Source: Tretioscincus oriximinensis (lineage: Eukaryota > Chordata > Lepidosauria > Squamata > Gymnophthalmidae). From it: a stretch of DNA of 64,000 nt. The notes under the pieces are model-generated. The model saw only the letters and a program-made list of their open reading frames with translations, ran no database searches and had not been told where the DNA came from. The DNA lies in assembly GCA_022410635.1 (NCBI GenBank), contig JAJVDF010000262.1:1630794-1694793 (forward strand). Reading direction: 5' to 3'. How positions within the stretch are numbered: the stretch's first letter is position 1; every line of letters starts with the position of its first letter. The position numbers and the translations under genes were made by a program. This document shows, in pieces, positions 21,521 to 31,765 of the stretch.

Positions 21521-22261
21521 ATACATGTTGAAATGCTGTTGCTATACTTGCAAACAAATTAAAAGTCTACCCATGCATTTTAATAAATATGATGGTGGTT
21601 TTGTGATTCTGGTCAACGCAAGCTGCACAATACATGCATTCGATGTAACACGGCTTTCCCTGTAGTCTTTATGAAGAACAAGTAGAGAAAAACTCGAGTT
21701 CTGCATTCATTTATTGGGCCATCCAAATTATTAGGTAGGGGGAGCAGACAACTTAGGTGGGAGAATCATAAAACATCTCAAACTAAAATATAAAGTACTT
21801 AAATTCAATATATACTAAAATATTTGCTCCCACAAAAAGATGCAATTAATTTATCAGGCTGTAAACAGTTTGACTAATATACTAGATACACAGTTTGCTT
21901 TTCAGGGGAAGGACGATTTGTTCCTCATTCACAAACATTTAAATATTTTAGGCATTGAAGATGGAGGACAACAGCAATTTTCTGAGCGTTTTTGAAAGGT
22001 CAGATGTTGAAGCAATCTTTCTTTAAACACTTTCTTAAAACTTTTAATAACAAAATCTTACTGGTCAAATACTTTGGCCATATGATGAGAAGATAGGCCT
22101 CACTGGAAAAGACCACTTTGCTGGGGAAGAATGAAGGCAACTGAAGGAGATGACTAAGAATAGAAAATGTTGTGGAAGCAACAAATGTGAGTTTTGGAAG
22201 ACACAAGGGCCTGGCTTGCTAAGGTTCATGGAGTCACGAAGAGCTGTTCAAGACAACAGAA

Positions 22262-22555
22262 TGACTGAAGAATTGGGTTTTTATATCCCTCCCCCTTTTC
22301 TCACCCAAAGGGACACAGAGCAGCTTGCAAACTATGTTTCACTCAAAGGCTTACTTTCTATTTTTCCCCCACCACGCTGTGCTGGTACCTGTTTATCCAT
22401 GTACAAACTGCTTGGTTTTGAATAGCTAGGTTGGCTGCAGCTAAAGCCAGTAGAGGGCACTCATTCCATGGTAGATACAAGAGGTTTCACACTCCTGCCT
22501 CTCAGCTGACAAAGCATTGCTCTTAATCTCTGCACCATTGTGCCTCAACTGACAT
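22262..22555 (-). repeat. tRNA-derived SINE, copy D (antisense)
   Basis: AATTGGGTTTTTATATCCCT, TTTTCTCACCCAAAGGGACA and GGTTGGCTGCAGCTAAAGCC are the antisense body of the family in copy A. The 5' head is degraded (TCTGCACCATTGTGCC). Confidence 0.6.
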
Positions 22556-22559
22556 ACTA

Positions 22560-23025
22560 CCCTGTTTCCCCAAAAATAAGACAGTGTCATATTGATGAAT
22601 TTTTGCTCCCAAAGATGCGCTAGGTCTTATTTTCAAGGGATGTCTTATTTTTCCATGAAGAAGAATTCACATTTATAAAATAACATTTATTATATACTGT
22701 ACCCCCTAAAGAATCAAAGTGGCACACTGGTTGTCTGACTCATACACAGGGCCACAAAAAATAAGGGTTGTAAAGTACCTGACTCCCCCACACACTGGTT
22801 GGAGACTGTATCGATCTCCCACAGCAGTTGCTGGACCATTTGTACAGCAGGGACAGTCCTGCATATTCCGGCCACCAGAGGGAGCTCATCACAGCAGACT
22901 CGCTTCCAAACAAAAACTTTGCTAGGTCTTACTTTTAGGGGGGGGCTTACATTTAGCAATTCAGCAAGACCTGTACTAGTCTTATTTTCATGGTATATGT
23001 TTTCCCCATGAATCCTGTCTACAGC
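22560..23025. mobile_element. DNA-transposon MITE (CCCTGTTTCCCCAAAAATAAG type)
   Basis: Starts ACCCTGTTTCCCCAAAAATA with repeated TAGGTCTTATTTTCAAGG and GATGTCTTATTTTTCC motifs. The far end carries mirrored CTAGTCTTATTTTCATGG and TTTTCCCCATG. This looks like a fold-back MITE common in amniote genomes; I cannot assign the superfamily. The middle includes CCACCAGAGGGAGCTC. Confidence 0.5.
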
Positions 23026-24550
23026 TGTTCTATGGTTAAGACATCAAATAAAAAAAACTAGATCAAAAATGGAAGTGTTTGCATGTGTTCACAGACTGCA
23101 TGTCCTATAAGAGGACTTATACAATGTTGCACAATGAGTTTTTAGTCCTCGTTTTTAATGCAGTTTACTGTAGCATGTTTAAGATTGTGGTCAAAGATGC
23201 AGCGCTCATTTCACTGGGCAATGTGTAAATAAACCACTTGTAGGAAGCAGATTAGCACAGGAATAACCAGGCCATCACAAGAAGAACTGGATTGCAAAGA
23301 AATATCTGATTATGTACATCTCCTAACAGATGCAAGAAATGATGAACAAAATGACAAGAAGGTGTTTAAACCACATTTGCATTAGATAGGGAAGGGATGC
23401 CTGTGGATTTCCAGATGTTGGGACTTTGAACTCACATCAAGCCTATTATCATAGCCAGTAATAGGAAATGAGAGCAGGGCTCCTACAACTTGGGAGTATA
23501 AAAAAGATTTTAACAAGGGTCTGCATGACAGCTTGCTGAAATTTCCTCTTCCTCCAAACTACTGATGTACAAGAGTGTACCACTGAGATAGTTTAGACAA
23601 TATGTGGATGAATATTGTATTTAGATTAAGTAAAAAGAAAGTTGATTTTATAATTAAGCAATAAATAATAGCACAGATGGTACATAAATCCTCCAGCAGA
23701 AGAGGTGAAGGACACGGTGTTAAGAGAGAGCCCTGTCTTTCTTACTATCTGGTCACCTCCAGTGTATACAGATGGTAGAAAGAACTTGTGGCTGCTTGGA
23801 AGAAAATGGGGATGACAAATGATGGAAGAAATGGTCTTGGATTAACGTAATCTACAAAGTGGACTTTCTAGGATTGCTCCGGACCTTGTCTTCCTCAATA
23901 CGAATAAGAAATGCCGTTAGCCTGTTGCAATATATCTGCTGTCACAAGCTGCTCAATACAATACTCTTGTATTTTATTCTTTTTTCAAAAATCACAGTGT
24001 TAATTTACAATTTTAAAAAGTCTCATGACAAAGAGCTGAAATGAAGTTTCACATTTGTGAAACAGATAGCCGGAAAGCTAAAAGGTTGGATGAAATTTAT
24101 TTAAGAGCTATTAAGTGTGATGCTCCCAACAAACATCTCACGGGGTCACCAAAAAAGGATCAAAGTCATGTCATGGCAAGAAAATGGTTACATCAGTCCT
24201 TCTTATCCATATATGACTGAATAACTTGATTAAACGAACATGTCTGAATATCTCAAACTTTATTCCATTTCTGATATCTCTTAATTGTCAAATTCGCTAA
24301 TGCAAAATTGGACACCTGTGTGAATAGGTTTACCATAAAATGTTTTCCAATCGTTAAAATAAACCACCCTGATTTTCCCCATAGAGCAGCTGTAGAAATA
24401 AGACGTTTGATGTGAAATGAGAGAGGCAAAAGGATGTAAACACTTCACAAAATAAAGTGTTAATCTTCTGTTTAATTAAANATTAATGAAAATGACATAT
24501 TTTTGAACACCAAAAGGTTGTCAAGTGCTCAAGACTAGAGTTCACATTGC

Positions 24551-24556
24551 TTTATT
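24551..24556 (-). terminator. Candidate TP53INP2 poly(A) signal
   Basis: AATAAA on the - strand in the context CAGCAATAAAGC, with TTTTGGTGTTC about 45 nt downstream as a possible GU-rich element. It is one of several candidates. Confidence 0.3.
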
Positions 24557-27500
24557 GCTGTGGAAAGTCAAAGGAGTAATAAAATATTCAATCAGTGAAT
24601 ACAATTGCTTCAGTCTCAGTTCCAGGCCAAGTGAATTCGGTCTAGAACCAAAATCAGACATGGTGTCTGTTATATATTGAACTAAGGGCTTTGTGTGGAA
24701 GTGCTTCTATTAGCACATGTGCATTTAACCATTAGTGTATCACCTGGATTCTGACTGAAGCCTTTCTTGGCTGAAACTAGTGAAAACAAGATGGAAGTAA
24801 CAAGGGACAGTCAGACAACAAGAAATACCAGCAGGCACTGGGAAGCTATACTCTAATGATCATAAAACATTTTCCCAAGTCCTTCATCACTAACTTCTTC
24901 AGCAGCTGTTGAATGGCATAAAGGCTTATCACAAGTGGGAATTTTGCCATCTATTTTTCCTCTACATTAAAAAACTGAACAATTTGGAAGTTGTACATGC
25001 ACGAGGGAATTGCCAGATGGTGGGAAAGAAGTCAAAATTGGAGAATCCAAACTTGTTTGCCAGTGTTTCAACATAAATATAGTTTCTAATGGGGCTGAGT
25101 GACGTTTGGAAAGATGCAGCTTCCTCTGTGTTTTGCCACCTATTGTATATTGATTCCAGTCCTCCAGATTTTACCTTACACCTAGTCTACAATTCCAAAT
25201 TTCTCTGTCTCTGATGTAGAATCACATTCTCAGCAATCACTGATTTTAGTTGCATCTGTTCTTTGTTAAGGCCTTTTCCGCACCTACCTTTCGGGAATAG
25301 TTATTGCAGACCATTTCTTCACAGTTGCAGGAAGGCTGCACCTCATAGTTCACACCCTGAGTATAGAAACAGTCTTGCTCCTACCTCAGGGTGTCCTAAA
25401 GTGCAAATTTTGTAAGTTAGACCTTCTGTAACAATGCTCTGTCTGCTCACCCCTCCCCACAACTGAATGAAGAAGTGACACACCAGATCCAAACTGGAAG
25501 GCCTGGCTCACATCATTCACACTCTGTCCAGAACTGTTCATGCAGCCTTTGGACACCAGTCCAAGGAAAGTAAGTCCTAGGAATGGACAGGAAACAGTCT
25601 GGCAGCCTGGAGAATGGTAGGGTAATAGGTATCATCTACTCCAATCCATTACCAATCCCCAGCCCAAATATGGGAAGCACCAAAATGTGCATCTGATTTG
25701 AGCCTTAGTTGCATTTTCAGTCTTTTGCCTATTTTACTCATTATCCTAGCCATCTTCATTCTTCTTTACCAATTTAACATTCTTTTGTCACATACTTAAA
25801 CAGGCTGTATCAATGACCTCCTAAATACCTGTACGTCATGGTCTCTGGGGAACAGTTGATTCAAGCATAAGTGGTAGAAAAACAGGACCTTAGTAAAAAT
25901 GATACATTCCATGTGTGATGGGATGCAAGGACGGATCAATGTTTTTCTGGTTACTTCATTCTTTCCAAAATGACAAAGTTAAAGAGTGAGATAATTAGTT
26001 GGTTGTCATTTTTTTAGTTCTCTGAAAAAGCAATGATCTTAGAATTTATCCCTGACAAAGACCTCAGAACAAGAAGTACATTTTCCAAGAATACTTTTTT
26101 AATATTGATTTTTTTTGTGGATTTTATTTTCTTCCATCCAACTGCCCAATACCAATTATATTTGTGATAATAATCATGTTGTTTTGTCAGGATGAAAAAT
26201 ATCTTCGCACAGCCAACTTCCATAAAAGGTATTTTTTTTAAAAAAGGCAAACATGCCATGTCGATTTTGATTTTTAACTTTGTATTTTCTTGTTTAAAAA
26301 TAATGTATCACTTTTCAACTGAGATGTGTACATAATTTCTTACATGCTTGGTCATTAAGCGATGTAATCCTTATGAAAAAGCCCAGGATTGTTGTATCAC
26401 AGTGAATAATTAGGAGAATATTACGAAGAAGGTTTTAAAACTAAAGTAGAAATCATCTGACATTTAATAACGCTGAATCTCTCCATGACCTATATCTGAA
26501 AAGTTTGTTTTCTGTTACTTGACATTTTTTAATGAAATGGGGGTTCACCAGCCCTCCATTTGAAGCTAATGGCAACTCCCTCATGGTTTCTATGTAATTT
26601 TCTTGCAGTTCCAATAAATAAAGGATATGCCAAGAGGCTTTAAGATTAGCCACCACATAATAGGAAGCTGATTTATACCTGTATAGACTGACACAATTCT
26701 GTGAAGTTCCACAGCAAAGTCCTTCCCATTTCTTGTGACCAGAGATGCTGGAGAGTGTAAGCCTAGAGCCTTCTATACATAAAGAAGATATTCTTCTATC
26801 AAACTCTTTGCACTCAACACAGCAAAAGAAATAAACATAAGGGTTTTTTTAAAAAATAAAGGACTTTTCTTTATGAGACATTTTATTAAATAGGGACCTA
26901 TTAAGTTTGTTTCTGTGTTCCAGTTTGCACATGAACCTGGTTTCTCCATTAGTGACATCACAATCTATTTCCACAATGAAGAGTATGATGTCATAATGAA
27001 AGGCACTGATGTCATAGGCTCCCTAGTGCAATGCAAAACAGAAGGAAATGACAGAGCTCCTTGGCTCTACCTTCTCATTGAAAAAATAAGAAAATGTGAT
27101 ATATTCACTGGAAGCACCAAATAAGTTTTAACACTGGTAACTACTACAATAGCCAGTGTGCAAATTCATGCTACCTAGAGACCAAGGAAAATACCCACCC
27201 AAAGATTAACGGTCTTTCTTATAAATAAACTAACTTCATGTTTCCCCAACACTTAAATCAAAATCATATATTGGACTAAAGCAGACATGCAGCTTTGTTA
27301 CTTAATGATATTGGAACACATTGCATTTCTTTCACCTTCAGGACAAGATCAAAATCTACTTTCATGGAAGCAGAGATGGGAGTGGAGAAGATTAAACCCC
27401 AAAGGAAGTGAAATCATAGATCAGAAAATGTATTTCTTGCTGTAAAGTTGGGAATAAAACCCAAGGAAAGCCCACAAAAGAGTGCTGCGAATTCAGGAGA

Positions 27501-27650
27501 ATGTAAGAAGTTCTCTCAGAGGTATGGGGTTTGGGATTATTTCAGAAGATTGATGGCGGTGACCATCTTGATTGAAGAAAGCATTGTGAGGACATGGTGA
27601 AGCTGAAAGTTAAAGTATAATGCCCCTCAGAGTAGACTTCCTGAAATAGC
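24551..27650 (-). other. TP53INP2: Probable TP53INP2 3'UTR
   Basis: About 3.1 kb after the TP53INP2 stop codon, with almost no recognisable repeats although both neighbours are repeat-dense. This suggests transcribed, constrained sequence. A canonical AATAAA on the - strand (plus-strand TTTATT at 24551-24556) is followed on that strand by GT-rich sequence. The length agrees roughly with my memory of a long mammalian TP53INP2 3'UTR. Other TTTATT sites exist (for example 24260, 26122, 26884), so the end is uncertain. Confidence 0.4.
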
Positions 27651-27900
27651 TTAATAGTTGTACTGGCGTTGGCATGGTTGGTAGACGAAGCTGCCTTGGT
27701 GTTTGGCCCTTCTTGGGCGGCACTCTCTGGTGCGGTTCTGCCGTTGCATGACTTTTGGACTGAACTTGTGCTTCTCTGACAGTTGCTTTGCTCTCTGGAT
27801 TCGACGTACTTGGTTGACCTTCTCCAGGATAGCAGCCTTGGTGGCAAGGGAGTTGGAGTGATGTGGGGCATGACGCTGCAGCCGGCGTTCAGGCTCCTCA
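27651..27900 (-). CDS. TP53INP2: TP53INP2 last coding exon
   Basis: C-terminal part of tumour protein p53-inducible nuclear protein 2 (DOR), an autophagy factor that shuttles from nucleus to autophagosomes. The acceptor on the - strand is CTTTTCTTTGCACAG, ending at 27901. The first T completes a Ser codon (residue 157). The exon encodes residues 157-239: a strongly basic helical segment (AAILEKVNQVRRIQRAKQL), then KVMQRQNRTRECRPRRAK, acting as nuclear/nucleolar localisation sequence in the family. It ends with the invariant tail SFVYQPCQRQYNY before TAA (27653-27651). This C-terminus is nearly identical in pattern to mammalian TP53INP1/2. The alternative TP53INP1 is rejected because of overall similarity and the NCOA6 neighbour. 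Confidence 0.95.
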
Positions 27901-28163
27901 CTGTGCAAAGAAAAGGTATATAATTGCACAAAGTTTAGCTTCATTCTAATAAGGAATTGTACTGCCACCTATCTTCATCAAGCCTGCCAAAGATTGTCTT
28001 TCCCCTCTTCCCACACAGTTCTCCTTTCCCCTCATAAACCTGCAAGCAAGAGCTTCTTTGGTATTATTTTTAATATTTCCTAGATTTTAAAAAGCTACCC
28101 ATTGAGAAAGGTTTTCTGCGCCGGTGCAAGCCAAGGTAGAAATGTGTTTTGCAAACCACTTTT

Positions 28164-28310
28164 GTAGATTTAGGCTTAGGGCCTACCCTAGCCTACCCTA
28201 GCCTGTAGAGGGCAGGCCCCTATTCTGAGATATATCCCAAAATAAAGTCTTGTACAGAAAGGGCCTATTACGTGAGGTCCGTCAAGGGTGCATCTACATG
28301 CATGCCTTCT
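28164..28310. repeat. Degraded MITE of the AGAATAAGGC family
   Basis: Contains TAGGCTTAGGGCC, CAGGCCCCTATTCTGAGATA and AAGGGTGCATCTACATGC, recalling the ends and middle of the elements at 62490-62672 and 63305-63420. It includes a short tandem CCTACCCTAG repeat. Boundaries are vague. Confidence 0.35.
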
Positions 28311-29051
28311 GCCCATGTTAAATGATAACGTAATCAAATTAGCACATGATTATCACTCCCCCTGCCCTCAAGATAATAGCAGCGGTGCAAGGAAAATGCA
28401 GTGGCTATACTGGTCACTGCAGCATGGATGTTGTCCATCAGGGGATCTCACCAGCGCAAAATCCCCAGACAGGCAACAATGCTGCAACCCCTGCATCCAT
28501 GGTCACATTTTTCGGCGATCGCCCAGGTGTGCTATGCTATCCAACATAGCGACACAGTTTATTTCATTATATCAAGGAAAAGTACAACAAAAGCTGCTCA
28601 CCGCCCCCAGTGTTTCCTAAATCTACATATATGTTTTCTATTTGCTTTCCTTATGCTGGGATGGAGTGTGGCAAACAAGCCACTCTAACATAAGGAAAGC
28701 ACAAAGAACCCAATGTAGAGGTGCCGATTTCCATTATTTCTAATGCAGAGCAGTCTTTCCAAGGGCCTAACTGAGGTTCCCTTTACTTTTTAAAGAAGAC
28801 ACAGCATTAAAGGACAGGATAAAAATGGAACAGGTCAATCAATCAAATCATATATTTTAAAATTTGCCATATTTGCAGTGCCCGATCAGAAGTTACCACT
28901 GATGACTTCCCCAGAACTGACCATATTCAGATCAGTTTGTATCAGAATTTGCTAAGACTCAGTCCCCATCAATAACAAAAGGAAAAGTTCAGGTGGGGCT
29001 GGATTTGAAATGTTTACAAAAATTCTGACATAAATGCATATAAGTGCCAAA

Positions 29052-29133
29052 TATACTGCTCAAAACAATTAAGGGAACACTCTAGCATACACTGTTATGT
29101 TAAAGTGTTCCCTTAATTGTTTTGAGAAGTATA
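29052..29133. mobile_element. 82-bp Tc1-like hairpin MITE
   Basis: Two 33-nt arms (29052-29084 and 29101-29133) are inverted repeats with two mismatches, around a 16-nt loop. The arms read TATACTGCTCAAAACAATTA then AGGGAACAC. The ACTGCTCAAAA..AATTAAGGGAACAC type of end is seen in Tc1-like elements of fish and reptiles, and TA ends fit that class. Confidence 0.65.
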
Positions 29134-29947
29134 CTAAAGAGAGGAAACTAAAATCACCCATCCAATAGCTGTTAGCATGCAATTGTCAAATTCAGATGCA
29201 ACTTTCAGAAACAAACACCCAAAGCATATGTTTGTAGAAAGTCAGAATTTGCACATTTCATGAATGTTTAAATTTATATTTTGGGAAGGATGTATAAGTA
29301 TGTACCATAGTGACTTATAGATTAGAAATGTGCATATGTTCCGTTCCTATTGTTTCCTCTTCTAAGGCTTCTTCTCCATCCACCCATCCCCGCCACGTTT
29401 TGCTACACATGGTTTTCCAAGTAAAGTACAATCCTGTATAGTGTGGGAATACCCATATGTTCAAAATGCGTTACTATTACAATTTCGAAAATAATTAGCA
29501 GATCTGCAATCACCTTGAAGTGACGGTGAGAAGCAAAGTGATCAACAGTACACCTACTAAGATCAACCACAATATTTAAAGATAATACATTAGTCTTTTA
29601 AGAAAAGGAAATTGAGAAGGTCATACCCATTTGAGAAAGTACTGGCATAACCTCTCTTGCATTCAGAAGCAAATATCTCATAAGGAGTGTGTTTTCTATA
29701 AGAATATGTCGTTATTGTGCATCCACACATTGTTTATGTCATGCTATAAAAGTGTGAGTTTGGGAAATTTGTCACAAGGAGGCTGTGCATGCTTTGTACA
29801 ACAGACCGAGCACTGTCTGCACTGTTTGTGTGCAGGAAGCAGAATTAAATTGGACTCTGGGATTTTTTTTTGAAAAGCAACAATACCCATGGGCCATTCT
29901 GGGGACATGGCTGATGTTCTTAAAAGAATGCTCTGTGTTAAGCATAC

Positions 29948-30293
29948 CTTTTGTGTGTGTACTCCTCTGGGGTCTCCTCTTCCACCACAATGCTGCTGGT
30001 GGTGACATACACGGACATACTGGGATGTTCAATCAAGAGGTCCTCCATAGGGTTGCTCTCCATGCTGACAGGATCAGGACCTTCTGCAGTAAAACAGGGG
30101 GGAGGGGTAACAAACCAACTCTCGTCCATCAAGCAGGGGTCAGGCTGAGAGGGCATGGGCCTGCTGACACAGTCACTGAGGGAGTGGGGCGGAGACATGG
30201 TAGGTGGAAGGGACCCATGGTGGCAACGAGAAGCGCAAAGGGAATCCTTCTCACCTACCCGCGGCTTTTTACTGGAGGCTGAAGCATAACTAT
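29948..30293 (-). CDS. TP53INP2: TP53INP2 middle coding exon
   Basis: Encodes residues 42-156. The acceptor CTTATTGTGTCTCATTAG ends at 30294 and the donor GTATGC starts at 29947. The phases join a split Asp codon (residue 42) to the start exon and a split Ser codon to the last exon. After a variable Ser/Pro-rich part (43-94) it carries the conserved block MDESWFVTPPPCFTAEG (97-113). The second block is MEDLLIEHPSMSVYV (124-138), family-conserved and implicated in nuclear export and activity. An acidic EEETPEE stretch follows (146-152). These blocks define the TP53INP family together with the LIR in the start exon. The variable part is somewhat longer than I recall for human, so the predicted protein is 239 residues versus about 220. 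Confidence 0.95.
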
Positions 30294-31007
30294 CTAATGA
30301 GACACAATAAGAGTCACCGCCCGGATAAAATGGAAGCAGGCAGCACATCAGCAACCACCGCAACGGCAAAAATAAAACAAAAATAAAAATAAGAGAGAGA
30401 AAGAGAGAGACAAAATTTGTCAACAAACCAAAAAAGGTCGTACCGTAATTCAGAGCCATGCAAGGGGTGTGCAAGGCAGTGCAGGGATAGGAAAGTATTA
30501 AAGGGGGAAAGTGGCACACACATTCAATATTCAATGGATGGGAGGAAGGGGTGAGGGAGGGAGAAGAGAAAGGGGGCATTATTAGTACAAACCAATACCG
30601 TGAAGGCATTTTTTGTAATTTGTCCCAAAACCTGCCCTGAAGATCAGGGCTGGCCTGAGAGATTTTGCCACCCCAAGTAGCTGCAGCCTATGATCTGAGA
30701 GGAGAGCTCCAGCCCCACAGCCCTTTCAGCCATACAGGCCTCCTGAAAATCACTTCCCAGCATCCTTTTCTATGCTGCTGTTAATCCTGGGAAGTGCCCC
30801 TTTCAGACCGTGTGCTGATTCACTGATGCCCTTACAAGCATGGCAGCCCCAAGTGACTGCTTGGGTTGCTTGTGCAATCTGCTCAGCCTTGCAAAGAGTG
30901 AACCACCATGCTGCATAAAGGAAGGAAAGTAAACAGCAACAAACCACAAGCAAAGCAAGGACATTTCTCAGTGACAGATTATAAAGTTCTAAGGGAACAT
31001 GGAGAGA

Positions 31008-31126
31008 ATGTGCTTTTAAACCATTTTCAGCCCCGAAGAACTGGACTAACCCCAGAAAAACTCCACTTTTTTCTGGCTTAATCCAGTTCTTCAGTACTGA
31101 AAACGGTTTATAAACATGTGTGTGAC
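31008..31126. mobile_element. Palindromic MITE, copy 2
   Basis: TGTGCTTTTAAACCATTTTC, AGCCCCGAAGAACTGGAC on the left face CCAGTTCTTCAGTACTGAAA and ACGGTTTATAAACATGTGTG on the right. This is a near-complete hairpin with the centre at AAAACTCCACTTTTTTCTGG. Confidence 0.65.
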
Positions 31127-31494
31127 CAGGGACAAAGAGATTCCAGCAAAGAATAGAGTGCCTAGCCCTTATCCAGCAAATGGAAACCAGCCATTGAACA
31201 TCTACAACATGTTTAAATGGATACACTACACATCTAAACAGAGAAAGAGGAGGGGGGAAAAGTCACAGAATAAAAAATACGAGGAGGGAAGAAACAGAGG
31301 GAGAAAGAAGTAGGCTGGATCAGGAGGGATCCCTAACTCAAACATAGCTTCCACTCAACAGTGAGAAATGCATTTAAAATGAGCCAGAATAAGTTCTACC
31401 CATAGGTGGCACATACTTAAGGCTGACACTTCTGTTCAAGCTCCCAAGAAAGATGATCTAACTTAATATGAATGCTAGCCAACTCAATATAAGT

Positions 31495-31765
31495 CTTGGG
31501 AGCTGCCGGATGCCAGATATTGGGCAAGGAGCCCAAAATCTGGTGGAGTCCCGGATTATTGGGCGTATGCAGAACGGGTGCAAAAATTATATGACATCAC
31601 GCTGGGCACCATTGCCCTTTAAGTAAATACCAAAAGTGACATCAAAATGACATCACTTCTGGTAAAATGGCTGCACCCCTTTGCTTTCTCCTGCACCCCT
31701 GCACGAGATCAGAGATACACTATTGTGGAGTTTGCATGAGATCCTCTTGTTGCTCCCAACTCTAA
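31495..31765. repeat. Dispersed 270-bp repeat, copy 1
   Basis: CTTGGGAGCTGCCGGATGCC, AGATATTGGGCAAGGAGCCC and AAAATCTGGTGG, then ATGACATCAC, AAATACCAAAAGTGACATC and CATGAGATCCTC, ending GTTGCTCCCAACTC. The same order is found at 52938-53250. The ends are short inverted repeats (TTGGGAGC / GCTCCCAA), suggesting a non-autonomous DNA transposon. Confidence 0.55.

Larger units (their letters stand above)
18156..24550. other. Intergenic region between NCOA6 and TP53INP2 3' ends
   Basis: No gene is supported. It contains a CR1 fragment (18495-18790), a complex repeat with a hairpin (about 19395-19830), a poly-A tract near 20458, a (TTTA)n plus SINE block (21291-21520), a SINE (22262-22555) and a MITE (about 22560-23025). 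The rest is AT-rich without visible features. Confidence 0.55.
27901..29947 (-). other. TP53INP2 last intron
   Basis: 2-kb intron between the middle and last coding exons. It holds a degraded MITE (about 28164-28310) and a compact hairpin MITE (29052-29133). The remainder shows nothing specific. Confidence 0.6.

Noticed and set aside
27651..27900. TP53INP1 instead of TP53INP2
   Set aside because: The C-terminal and LIR blocks are shared by both paralogues, but the adjacent convergent NCOA6 gene and overall pattern favour TP53INP2.
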